This document shows positions 32,962 through 44,100 of a stretch of 64,000 nt of DNA, one piece after another. Under the pieces are notes generated by a model. That model saw only the letters and a program-made list of their open reading frames with translations, was not told the origin of the DNA and searched no databases. The stretch comes from Theristus sp. LFF4_11. Taxonomy: Eukaryota > Nematoda > Chromadorea > Monhysterida > Xyalidae. Position 1 is the first letter of the stretch, and every line of letters starts with the position of its first letter. The DNA is taken from assembly GCA_030248135.1 (NCBI GenBank), contig JASANC010001068.1:1-64000 (forward strand), written 5' to 3'. Both the position numbers and the translations under genes were made by a program.

Positions 32962-33281
32962 CTAGTGAACTACCACATCAGCATTCGTTCCAACATTCTG
33001 CTCGCGATCCATCTTAGCGGACAGATCCGGATCAAACGGGTCCGAATAATATTCGAAGCGCACGTTATGTGGTCCAAGTTTGACCTTCTTGAAGATGGCC
33101 AGTGACTCCGGACCAGACGAACGCAGAACATAGTTCGGACCCATGCGCTCCTGGACTCCCCGTAAAACTTTTCGTGCACAGAAATGCAGCGTTTGCTGCG
33201 CAGGAGTCAAATCGTGGCGTAAAAAAACCTGATCCTTCTTTGCGGCTCCCGGGATTTTGAACGCGCACCAACCGTCATAGC

Positions 33282-35071
33282 TAGGGTTAGGGGAAAAAAA
33301 AATCCGGATTTTTTTTAAATTAAAAAAAAATTTTTAAAAAAAAAATTTTTTTTTTTACAAGTTAGGTTTGTTCGAAGCGTCTCGTCGAGCTGAGTTCATC
33401 TAGACTATTTTCAGAACGATCCGGAAAACTATAAGAGCGAAAATCGTGTTTTATTGAAATTATGTCCATTTCATAGAGGGAAAGTTGCATTTTCAACAGT
33501 AAAACAGGACAACTTTCGACGTGTACTTGAATATTGAACCGTTCTTAGTTGTTCCTCTTTAGAAAATTACCAAAATTTGACTGTGTTCAAAAATTCCTGT
33601 TTGCTGTAGCTAAGTTGGCAACCCCTGTCGACCCGGTCGCCCCCCCCCAAGACACTTACTTTCAGGTTCAACCAGCTATGCTATCTGCCACATGGCGAGA
33701 GCCCACTCTTCAAATCATCGTATCGAAAACACGTACCATGATTTCGCGATCACGTTGCGGGCAACTGACAGACGCAAGTTTAACACGTTAGTTTAGCTCA
33801 GCACGCAAGTTTTAACATGTGGCCATGTTATCGGGTATCTGAAAAACGGTCGTGTGATGTGGTATTAACCAACATCCCCGCTCCAATTGTTTAACAATAT
33901 ATCGCACAACTCCATTGTAGACCTATAACGTACGCCAATCAACAAGATATCATGTTCATCTCATGGCCTACCGACTGAAAAAACATGTTCTAAGTTGCAA
34001 GAAAACGATTTCTGAAACGATATTTCAATTCAGTTAAGTCATTTCAACGCTAAAAATTGACTCTAGAAGTCATCCAAATCGAAAAACATGGAGTACGTCG
34101 GTCAAAATGACCAAATAATGACATGTACCTAAGCACACAAAGAAGTTGGGAAGAAAATTTGGTTTGAACTTTCAAAAAATTATGCCATAAATCGAATTTT
34201 CAGAGCAAAGTAGAAGAAAAATTTTTCAAATTTTTTTTTAAGTTTGAAAAAAAAATCCAATTTAAAAAAAAAACGAAAAAAAAATAAAAAAAAAATTTTT
34301 TCAAAGCCCCTAATAGAGATGTAAGCTTCAAAAAAAAATTTTTTTTATTTTTTTTAAAAAAAAAAGTAAAAAAAATGAGCATTTTTTTTAAATTTTTTTT
34401 ATTAAAAATTTTTGAAATTTTTTCTTTAATGTGCCCTGAAAATGCCGTTTTTGGCATAATTTTTCGAAAGTTCAACAAAAATTTTCTTTGACTTTACCTT
34501 GTCACTTAGTCTTCAACGCTGCAGGTGGTATTCTGGATTGATTTATCGACTGTTTTCAGCCTTGGTGAATGATGATCGACTCGCGCATTGAAGTACTTGA
34601 GCGTCGCAAAGGCTAGTTCAACAAATTCCGATGTCGCTAAGGTGAGATAGAAGCAGAGAACTCACATTTACGCATCGTTTTTCAGGATCTCGAAAGGTCG
34701 AAATTGCACTGTCTGCCACTGCAAGCGTAACTTCGTTGGTTGCTCGTTGCTGTTTCGCCTCGTGTCGTCATGATCACACCGGTTTGTTGTTGAACTTGTT
34801 TCCGTGTTATTTGAGGTGAATTGAGAGGCAAAACACGAGACGTGATGTCGTCGGTGGGAAAATGGGGTCGCAGAAACCAAGTCTTGAAATTTTCACCCTC
34901 CTCCCATATGAGTGGGGGTCATATGGTAAGTCGGTGGCTCCTCAGATGGTGATATTCGGACTCCCTGAAAAATTCTGAACAACTTTCATTTTTAAAAAAA
35001 AAATTTTAAAAAAAAATTTAAAAAAAAAATAGAAAATTTTTTTTTCTTGACATCTCTAGCCCCTAACCCTA
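33282..35071. mobile_element. hAT-like element inserted into LINE ORF1
   Basis: TIRs TAGGGTTAGGGG and CCCCTAACCCTA are flanked by the 8-bp duplication GTCATAGC (33274-33281 and 35072-35079). The interior carries no transposase and itself contains MITE-B copy 2. Confidence 0.85.
34314..35058 (+). mobile_element. hAT-like MITE family B, copy 2 (nested)
   Basis: TAGAGATGTAAGC ... CTTGACATCTCTA flanked by the 8-bp duplication GCCCCTAA (34306-34313, 35059-35066). It inserted 13 bp from the right end of the surrounding hAT-like element. The minus ORF at 34668-34880 matches the other copies. Confidence 0.85.
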
Positions 35072-36145
35072 GTCATAGCTCATCAGCGCCTGTTTCGTGT
35101 CTGCACCAGCAGTTTGATCGGTCAACAGCACTTTGAGTGGACGAGCACGCCGAGAGGCCCCGTTGCCGACGCCGCCCATCCGAAAGCAAGCCACCACCGT
35201 CGTCGAATCGCAGCCGAGAAGCGACACTTTTTGTCGGACGAGTTGAAGCTCAAGATTTTTGTCGGCGTCAGATCGATCGGTCCCGTCAACAGTCACTGGT
35301 TGACTAGCTTCTGGCAGATTCTCAATCACCACGTTGTGACGCTTTTGTTGGCGCAGTTCAATTTCAGCACGAGATGCCAGCTGTTGTTTGGCACTCTCGT
35401 CCAGTTTGCGAAGCTGCTGGAAATTCTGAGGCAGTTGAGACAGATGCGGCGGCGGTCGCCCATAGGAGGCCGAAAACTGACCGCAACTGGCAGCGTTATT
35501 GTTCGTTTGTTTCTCAGCCAAAAGTTTCAGAATTTCATTATTCTGCTTCAAAATGTCAGAATTCTGCGCCACAACCGTGTTGATAGCTTTCAGCATTTCC
35601 ATAAACAGTTCAGCGGTGGCAGTTGACATTGTCAGATCAAGATTTGCAGATTCAAAATTTATTTTTTTTGCTTGCGGAGAAATTCCCGGAGACGACGACG
35701 ACGATGTACCCTTTGATCTGCGTCGTTTCTTCTTCTTCACCGTCTGCCAGGAATTGAACACCGGGGACAGATCGTTGTCCAGTTTTGCCTCGTCAAATTC
35801 GGTTGGCGTGCTTCAATTGTCTTGGGTTCAATTGTCTCAAGTTTATGGGTAAAAACCGGATGCGGAAGAAAAAATGAGTGAGCGGGGAAATGCGGAAAAA
35901 AGATTAAGTTAAGGAAATCAAATTAAGAAAATCAAAAAAATACCTTTATTTCGTTTTTTGCGCGGCATTCTTTTTTCTTTCGTGCGTGACGTGGGCGTGA
36001 GTGGCGTGAGTTCGTTCGTCCTATTCCGATGCCGCCTGTTCAACGTGAACGATTGCTGTGCTGTTAATGGAAAAAATTCAAACTGTCGTTTTTGCTTTTG
36101 CTTTGCTTTAATTTTACAGTTTAACTGTTCGTTTCGCACCGCACC

Positions 36146-37498
36146 TAGAGATGTAAGGGTCAAAAAAAAATTTTTTTTTTAATTTTTTTTAAAAAAAAAA
36201 GTAAAAAAAAATGAGCATTTTTTTTATTTTTTTTATTAAAAATTTTTGAAATTTTTTCTTTAATGTGCCCTGAAAATGCCGTTTTTGGCATAATTTTTCG
36301 AAAGTTCAACAAAAATTTTCTTTGACTTTACCTTGTCACTTAGTCTTCAACGCTGCAGGCAGTACCGTGGGGGGGGGGGGGGGGGGGGGGGGTACACCCC
36401 CCCCAGAGCACCCGAGACCGTCGGGGGGGGGGGGGGGGGGGGGCCACCGGGCCACCCCCCCCCCCCTAAAACCGGGCACCCCCCCCCATCGGACCCCCCC
36501 CCCCCCTCGAAAATTTGGCCGACACCCCCCCCCACCCCCCCCCATGAAATTTTGTCTGGCGGACACCCCCCCCCCCAAATTTTGGGCACACCCTAAATTT
36601 TTTTTCGAAAATCATGATTTTTTGTCTATAAAGTCCATAATATAAGCTGAATATATGATAACTTGACCATCTTCATGGTTATTTCAAAGATTTTGCAGCA
36701 CAATTTAGCGTTTTTCCTGTCAAATTTTAACGAAAAATTTTTCTGGGGGGGGGGGGTGGGGGGGGTGGACCCCCCCCACAGAAAATTTTGAAAAAATGCA
36801 CCCCCCCCATGGGACCCCCCTGGGGGGGGTCCCACGTTACCATAGGTTGGACCCCCCCCCCTCACTTTTTGGTCGGCACCCCCCCCACGGTACCATACCC
36901 CCCCCCCCCTCGAAAATTTTTTTGGGCCCACGGTACTGGCTGCAGGTGGTATTCTGGATTGATTTATCGACTGTTTTCAGCCTTGGTGAGTGATGATCGA
37001 CTCGCGCATTGAAGTACTTGAGCGTCGCAAAGGCTAGTTCAACAAATTCCGATGTCGCTAAGGTGAGATAGAAGCAGAGAACTCACATTTGCGCATCGTT
37101 TTTCAGGATCTCGAAAGGTGGAAATTGCACTGTCTGCCACTGCAAGCGTAACTTCGTTGGTTGCTCGTTGCTGTTTCGCCTCGTGTCGTCAGCATGATCA
37201 CACCGGTTTGTTGTGGAACTTGTTTCCATGTTATTTGAGGTGAATTGAGAGGCAAAACACGAGACGTGATGTCGTCGGTGGGAAAATGGGGTCGCCGAAA
37301 CCAAGTCTGAAATTTTCACCCTCCTCCCATATGAGTGGGGGTCATATGGTAAGTCGGTGGCTCCTCAGATGGTGATATTCGGACTCCCTGAAAAATTCTG
37401 AACAACTTTCATTTTTAAAAAAAAAAATTTCAAAAAAAAAATTTTTTTTTTTAAAAAAAGAAAAAAAATAGAAATTTTTTTTTTTCTTGACATCTCTA
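36146..37498 (+). mobile_element. hAT-like MITE family B, copy 3 (carries another insertion)
   Basis: The left TAGAGATGTAAGGG and right TTGACATCTCTA ends are intact. The core is interrupted at 36360-36938; removing that insert restores the family sequence. No target duplication is visible because the right flank joins another repeat. The conserved ORF lies at 37083-37319. Confidence 0.85.
36360..36938. mobile_element. G/C-tract hAT-like MITE nested in MITE-B copy 3
   Basis: TIRs CAGTACCGTGGG and CCCACGGTACTG with the 8-bp duplication GCTGCAGG (36352-36359, 36939-36946). The body is long G and C homopolymers with a short AT core. ORFs called over it are low-complexity artefacts. Confidence 0.85.
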
Positions 37499-38139
37499 AT
37501 CTATCTAGAAAGTTTGCTCCAGCTATCTATATCGGCCCCCCCCCAACCCCTCGGCTCTGGAACAACTATGAGCCGGTATGTGTATTTTCACTTGGGCTGG
37601 GTACAATAAGTGACGTTTTGGGGGTCAAAACACAAGAAGAGGCATGGTAACGGTTTGGAAAAGGGGTAATTGAGGTCACCAAAACCATAGTTGTTCCAGA
37701 GCCGAGGGGTTGGGGGGGGCCAATATAGATAGCTGGAACAAATTTTCCAGATCGATAGATAGCTGGAAAATTTTGGGGGGGCCGCGGGGGGGGCCATGTG
37801 ACTTTGGGGGGCGGCCGGTCAAAATTTTGAAATTAGATAGATAGATAGCTAAAACGCTAAAAAGCTATAAAAACAGCTAAATAAGGCTTAAAATACGCTA
37901 AAAATCAAGTATAAATGCATATTTAACCTAAAATTAGCGAAATTTTCAAGAATTTTGAGCAAAAATGGTCAATTTTGGTCAAAAATTGACTCATTTTATG
38001 TCTTCGAAGACAAAATTTTTTAGATAGATAGCTGGCTGAAAAAATTTTTCAGATAGATAATAGCTGAGCCGAAAAATGTTCTCTGATAGAGATAGAGAAA
38101 TTTTTTTGGGGGGGGGCGGCCCCCCCCAGGCCCCCCCCC
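37499..38139. mobile_element. CATAGTTGTTC-family hAT-like element, rearranged
   Basis: Contains CTATCTATCTAGAAAATTTGC, GGCTCTGGAACAACTATG, CCATAGTTGTTCCAGAGCC and the AGATAGATAGCTGGCTGA block in the order expected for a partly inverted relative of 62327-62796. A piece at 37576-37680 also appears reversed at 38320-38400. Confidence 0.6.
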
Positions 38140-39061
38140 TAGGGTTGTTAAAAAAAACAAAAATCGTCATTTTTGTTTTTTTTTTTTTAAAATTTTTTTT
38201 TTTTTAAAAATTTCAAAAATCAAAGTTGTGCTAAATCAATCAGGGAGTCCGAAGAACCACATATGATATGCAAGCGCCTCCCGAATGACACCCGTATGGC
38301 GGAACTTTGCAGATTTTGTTTTGGTGACCTCAATTACCCCTTTTCCAAACCGTCACCATGCCTCTTCTTGTGTTTTGACCTCCAAAACGTCACTAATTGT
38401 CCCCAGCTAAGCTAATGCTAAAGTGAAGACAAACATACCGCCTTGAAATTCGATCAATTCTTCTGATGGTGTCGCGACGACACGACACGAAGCAGCAACC
38501 AGACAACGTAGCGCTTGCAAACGGTGCAGCGAGCACAATCGGACGCTCTGCGAGGCTAATCGTCACCTTATCTGCATCGGAAATGGTAGGCTAAGCTTTG
38601 GGACGCTCAAAAACTTCATCGCAGATGTTGTCGAAGCCTAAAATCAGTCGGTAAAACGGCCCAAAATCGACTGCTAAAGGTTTTACGAGGTATAATCAAA
38701 GAAAATTTTTGTTGAACTTTCGAAAAATTGTGCCAAAATTGAGGTTTTCAGAGCATATTAGAGGAAAATTTTTCGAATTTTTTTTTTTAAAAAAAAATCG
38801 GCATTTTTTTTTTCAATCACTTTTTTTTAAAAAAAAATTTTCATTTTTGTTTAACAACCCTACCCCCCCCTTAGAACAACTATGACCAAAACAAAATCTG
38901 CAAAGTTCCGCCATACGGGAGTCATTCCGGAGGCGCTTGCATATCATATGTGGTTCTTCGAACTCCCTGATTGATTTAGCACAACTTTGATTTTTGAAAT
39001 TTTTTTTTTGAATTTTTCTTTTGAATTTTGAATGACGATTTTTGTTTTTTTAACAACCCTA
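38140..39061. mobile_element. TAGGGTTGTTAAAAA-terminus hAT-like element
   Basis: The left end TAGGGTTGTTAAAAAAAACA and right end GTTTTTTTAACAACCCTA are inverted repeats extended by ~15 bp of AAATCGTCATT. An internal second terminus (TTAACAACCCTA near 38860) suggests nesting of two copies. Blocks similar to 38690-38780 recur at 41030-41100. No clear target duplication. Confidence 0.65.
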
Positions 39062-41125
39062 ATCCTATTCCTATATAATGTGATACTTTTCCCTGTAATA
39101 TATATGCGTTGTTCTCCAGTCCAGTAAATCGCCACTCTCTCGCTACTTGAGAAGTTTTTTATTCGCTTTTTTTCGTCCAACCGTCCTTCGGCATCGCGTG
39201 GCTCTGAAAATGAATGGCTGAGGATTGATTGAGTTGAGGATATCGGATACTCACCTTTTTGTGTTCGACGCCATCAACGGCATGCACAGTTCTATTGATT
39301 GGTTGAGTGCAGATGCACACAAGATGCACGCTCACGCACAAAATTGTGAACATTGTGAAACAACCGCCAACATGCCAAGTGTTGGAAAATACAAAATAAA
39401 ATTTGGATCGAGACAAATAGTAAACGGGCTTCAGTTTTAAAAAAAAAATCACGTGTGCAGACAAGTAGTAATCAAAATTTGCACATGAGAGCTTGTTTTG
39501 TTTGTCTAGTCAACGCTATAGTAATAATGTAAAGTTTAGCAAAGGTCACGAACATTTTACGTAAAAAACAACCAGCACCAGCAGCACGGAGTGCTACATT
39601 ATGAAAGAAATGCACATGCATCTTCATCAAAAATCCATTCCACTGGTACGGGTGCAGCGGCTGCACACGCACAGCATCTACTCATCTGTGGAGAACTGTC
39701 GGGAACCTATCTGTGATACTTGTCGATGTGGAAAATGGACCAGAAAACAAACTGGAACGATGAACTGATTCCATTCAGCGTTGCATTATCAGTCTGTCCT
39801 TCAATTCACCAGTTTTTTTTATTATTTCAAAGGCTGTGAGCTCTGCATCTGTCTGCCTGTCTGTTCCCTCTGCTGTGCCACAGTGCAAGCAAAAAAAGTG
39901 ACGGTGCTGTTCTGTTTGACGTGAGTCGTGAGGCATACAAATAATATAAACTTGATTGATTTATGAAAATCGGCTAAAATCACTTTTCAGTGATGTTTTC
40001 GTGTCTCTTGTTCAGTTCAGTTTCAGAGATCCTCCGATTTCCGTCTGCGATTACTGCCTGATTGGATTGTACTGTGCCATAGTGAGTTTGGCTGCCACAA
40101 ATTTTTGATAGTGCACAAAGTTTTGAACAACCGATCTAATGTGCGTCTAGAAATTGTTCGTCGTTGTAGCCTGGTGGTGATACCACCAATTTGTATCAGT
40201 GATACAAATATCATGATATCACCAGTGATACCACGATTCGTTTTTCATTTGTTTTTCTGGGCAAGCCAATCAACCAACCGACCTTCATTTCGAATTTCAT
40301 TTTAAGATTTCTGTTTCTGGTCATCATGGTCTTGTGCATTATGCAACCAATCACCGTGTCACTTGTTTGTTTCTCTGGGTCAACCAATCAGAATCTCTGG
40401 TATCTCTTGAGATCGCGAAAAACGGCCGAAAGCACACGAATGGCGCCGCTTCAGCTTCTTCACCACGTTCCTTAATTCAAGAAGTTGCAACAAGGAATTG
40501 CTTTTTCTCTTTTTGATTGAAAAACTAAGCGACAGAAAACTAAATGAGTTTGGCTGCCACACCTTTTTAAAACGTCTATTTCTGTTTGCAAAGCGTGATT
40601 ACTTATAATTCACGCTCCGGTTTTCTTTTTGCTGTTTAGTACAAATTATTTCTTTCCCTATGTAGGCCAACCCCAGCAGCAGCATCAGCAAGGTGGCTAT
40701 TTATGAAGCCCCTCAATGAAGTTTTCAACTTCAACTTCAACTTCAACTTTTATTGAACACGCAGTATCAGCTGCAAAATACATGGTGGGTAAGATAATGA
40801 CAAAAATTATTCAAAAATAAGTGAAACAAACAATCACTATATCACTATGCAGTTGACACTGGTACCGGGCAAGGTTTGCCCATGTATTTACCCAACAAAG
40901 ACACAAGCTATAGTTGTAAAACAATTGAAGACCACATACTCTATCCAAAAACTCTATTCACACACAAAACGAGAACCGAAAACTGAACAAACCGAAACAA
41001 ACAATAAAAAAAAACTGTTGTTTTTTTTGTTGAACTTTCGAAAAATTGTGCCAAAAATGAGGTTTTCAGAGCATATTTCATTTCAGAGCATTTTCGATTT
41101 TTTTGAATCTGCATTTTTGTTGGAG
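39062..41125. other. Intergenic, no supported gene
   Basis: I see only short unsupported ORFs, a TTTGTATCAGTGATACAAA palindrome near 40190, a short TTCAACTTCAAC repeat at 40722-40750, and a transposon-derived stretch (~41030-41100) directly upstream of the MFSD10-like start. Confidence 0.4.
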
Positions 41126-44100
41126 ATGGCGACATTGGCGACTGCGAGACTGAGAAAGGAGGCGGCGGCGCAGGCGGCTTATGATGAGAAATTGATCGAT
41201 TATGGTCGTGGAGGTGAAAGTGAACCTGGTCAGCAGCAGGGTCGGACGCTTGGAATTCTTGTGCTGATCCTTCTGTGTGACCTGATTGCATTCACCTGCA
41301 TTCTGCCGCTGTTTCCGTCACTCATGGAGTTCTACGCGGCACGCGCCCATGAGGTGTTGTTTTGTTTGTTTGTTTGTTTGTTCGTTTGTTGGTTTGTTGG
41401 TTTGTTTTTGTTTGTGCGCATCGCAAACGTGTAGATTTGGGTTTCTGAACTGGCTGCCAGAACTGTTTATGTGTTGCTGCCAAAAAAAAACTTCCGAGCG
41501 CGCAAAATCCAACTGTTTGTGTTGAGCTTGCAGTCCGATCCAGATTTGAAGTATTTATTTTGCAGCAGCGTCAGTTTGTTTTTCAGGGGTCGTTGTACGC
41601 CACGGTTGACGCTCGTCTGCGTGCATTTCGCGTTGCCATCGGCGTGCCAGACGAGTCGCGAATGAACGCCGTGTTTTTTGCTGGTTTGTCGTTTCACACA
41701 ACTGGAAGGGGAGAGGCACATAACTGTTGCGTCCATTACTCCATTGTGGGTATATGCGAACGTGTCTGTTTCAGAAACGCCCCTTTGTCATCGACGTTTA
41801 CAACTCCAGACATAGGCGTTTTTGAAGGCGGGCCCTCGCCATGTGGCAGATACTGGCTGGTGGCTGAATCCTGGGTTTTTTTGCAGAAAAACGTCGGTTT
41901 TTTGCAGAAATTTTGGACCGTTTGCAGAAATTTTTTAGTAGATTTCTGCAAATTGCAGAAACAGATTTGCATACAAACTTTGGTTCTGCAATATTCATTT
42001 TGTGCTCAGCGCTTAACTGAGGTTTCACGCCATCATGGAAGAAATTTCAAATAGTTTTTTGTCAAAAACAGCTGTTTCGGCGGTTGCTGTAGCGAAATGA
42101 TTGGCGTTTTGTTTTGCCTTCGTGAAGAAAATCGGAGTATTTCAAATTCGAAAAATAAAACAGAAATTCAATTATTATTATTGTTTGTTGATCATTATTG
42201 ATTCAATTATTGTTTGCTGTTAGGCTTTCTGTTTGGAATTAGAATGAAGTGATCCATCATCCACACAACAGAAGATACAAAAATAAGACATTGGCGGAGG
42301 TACGGTGCGCAAGTTTGTCGTCGAGCTTGTCGAGAATCTCAGCAATCGATTCGAAGACACGCACAACGTTCTCAAGGCTGCCAAAATATTCTGCCGTCTA
42401 AGATAGATGGATCTGAACAGCTGCTGGTGTACGGAAATGCCGATCTGCTGTATCTGCACCAGTTTTATTCATCAATTTTGCCGGGCAAGGGCAGTATCGC
42501 TGATGAATGGAAACGATTCAAATGCGAACGAATTCAGTTCCCTGGTCCGAGTATAACTGCAGGCAAGCATGCAGTATCTGGGGATGAAAACAAAGAGGCG
42601 ATACAAAATCAAACCGAACAAAGTGAACTGCACCTTTGAGAACGTCGAACCGACCGAAGCCATCGCTTTGATTGCGGAATTTGAGCTATGAGGGTTTTCA
42701 TTTGATATTGTGTTGTTGTTAGGTTGAATGATTTGAAACGAATGATTGGTGATTTGTTCGGTTTGGCAATCTGGTTTGGTTTTGGTGTTTTTTTCTGAAT
42801 TTTTGAAAAATTTGCGGTAAGACGATGCAATTGGCAATTGCAATTCTGAGCATCGTTAAGAAATGATGCTCAGAACGAAAAAAATGACATTAAACAAGCA
42901 CAAAAACCATTTTCGTCATGTTTTTTGAAATTTGCAGAAACCAAATTTTATTTGCAGAAATTTTTTACGAAATTTCTGCAAATTGCAGAACCGACTTTTT
43001 GAAAAAAAAACCTAGGCTGAATCTGAAACTAAGTGCCTTGGGAAGGAAGGACCGGTCTGGGCCGCCTGGCCGTCACCGACACCAAAAATTTGCTCACACA
43101 TCTAGAATTTTGCAGCTCGGTAGATGTTAGTTTTTTCACTAAAAACCCCTGGTTGCGGTGAATGCAGCTGTTCTCTGCGCAGGTCTGCTTGGTTCCGTGT
43201 TCAGCTTCGTGCAGTTTCTGTCGTCACCAGCCATTGGCGCTCTGTCGGATGTGTACGGGCGCAGGCCGTTGCTGACACTGGTCACGGTGCGTTCTCATGT
43301 CGCGATTGCCAGTTGTGACTTAGTTCGCCTCAGTCACCGAGTGTGCGTTCGTATTTGCCAGGTTGGCTCACTGTTCGCCAACGTACTCTGGCTGTATGCG
43401 TGCACGTTCGCGCGTTTCTGTGTGTTTCGCGTTGTCGCCGGCTTCTGCAAGGCGTCCGTCTCGGTGGCCGTCGCGATTGCAGCCGATCTGTTTCCGGCCG
43501 CACAGCGCGGCAGAGGCATGGTTCGTTCGCTTGCTACGTTTGCAAAAACACTGCTAGAGACCAGAGATGTGCACGGGGGGTACTTAGGGGGTACCGGTAC
43601 CGGCAAACGTCGCGCGTCGCGCAGGGCCTGGGGGCTACGTCGCGCAGCGCCTCGGTCGGAGTTGAAAGAGACAAAAGTTTTACTCATGAATTTGAGAAAT
43701 TACTTCGAAATCGATTGCTCATGTCGCGCATCTATCATCAAAATTAAGGTCGGCTCGTTGTGCTTTTGTTGTGAGCTGCTGAAATCGCTGTGAGCAATCC
43801 TTTTGATTCACAGATGTCGCGCAGCGCCTCAGGTAGAAGAGACAAAATTTGAAATAAAAATTGCTTCAAAATTTTAATTTTAATTTTGAATTTAAAAATT
43901 CGAAGATTTCAATTGACTGACTATCGTGGTACTTTAGTAGGTTGCAATGTATTTGTATTTGAAATCGCGCTGCGCACGTTGATGGTAAGCACATTTTATT
44001 CCGCAAATGTGAGTTGCACAGACATCCAGGGTTTTTTACGCGAAATCGTGCGTCAATGACGCAAAATAGTTTGGTATGACGCAAAGAAATTGGTTGTTTC

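Larger units (their letters stand above)
32962..35761 (-). pseudogene. LINE ORF1, split by a hAT-like insertion
   Basis: The N-terminal part (35761-35072) is basic (KKKKRRR) with a coiled coil (NSDILKQNNEILKLLAEKQ) and the RHNVVIENLPEA ... ACFRMGG pattern of RRM-like LINE ORF1 domains. After the insertion the same frame resumes at 33281 (YDGWCAFKIPG ... RHDLTPAQQTLH) and ends with TAG at 32962. The next codon begins ORF2 in the same frame. No ATG lies between the upstream stop and the coding-like start, so the N-terminus may be incomplete. Confidence 0.8.
29832..36145 (-). mobile_element. CR1/T1-like non-LTR retrotransposon, interrupted and decayed
   Basis: A minus-strand element with ORF1 (coiled coil plus nucleic-acid-binding type domain) then ORF2 (endonuclease and reverse transcriptase). 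Its 3' UTR lies at ~29832-30065, just after Helitron 3. The 5' limit is set by the MITE that begins at 36146 and is uncertain. A 1.8-kb hAT-like insertion (33282-35071) splits ORF1. Confidence 0.85.

Noticed and set aside
36322..36931. Pro/Gly-rich ORFs on both strands
   Set aside because: They are translations of poly-G/C tracts in a hAT-like MITE with clear TIRs and target duplication.
40666..40708. Terminal exon reading QPQQQHQQGGYL then stop, after TATGTAG
   Set aside because: No upstream exon or homologous protein could be linked to it, and the stretch is short and low-complexity.
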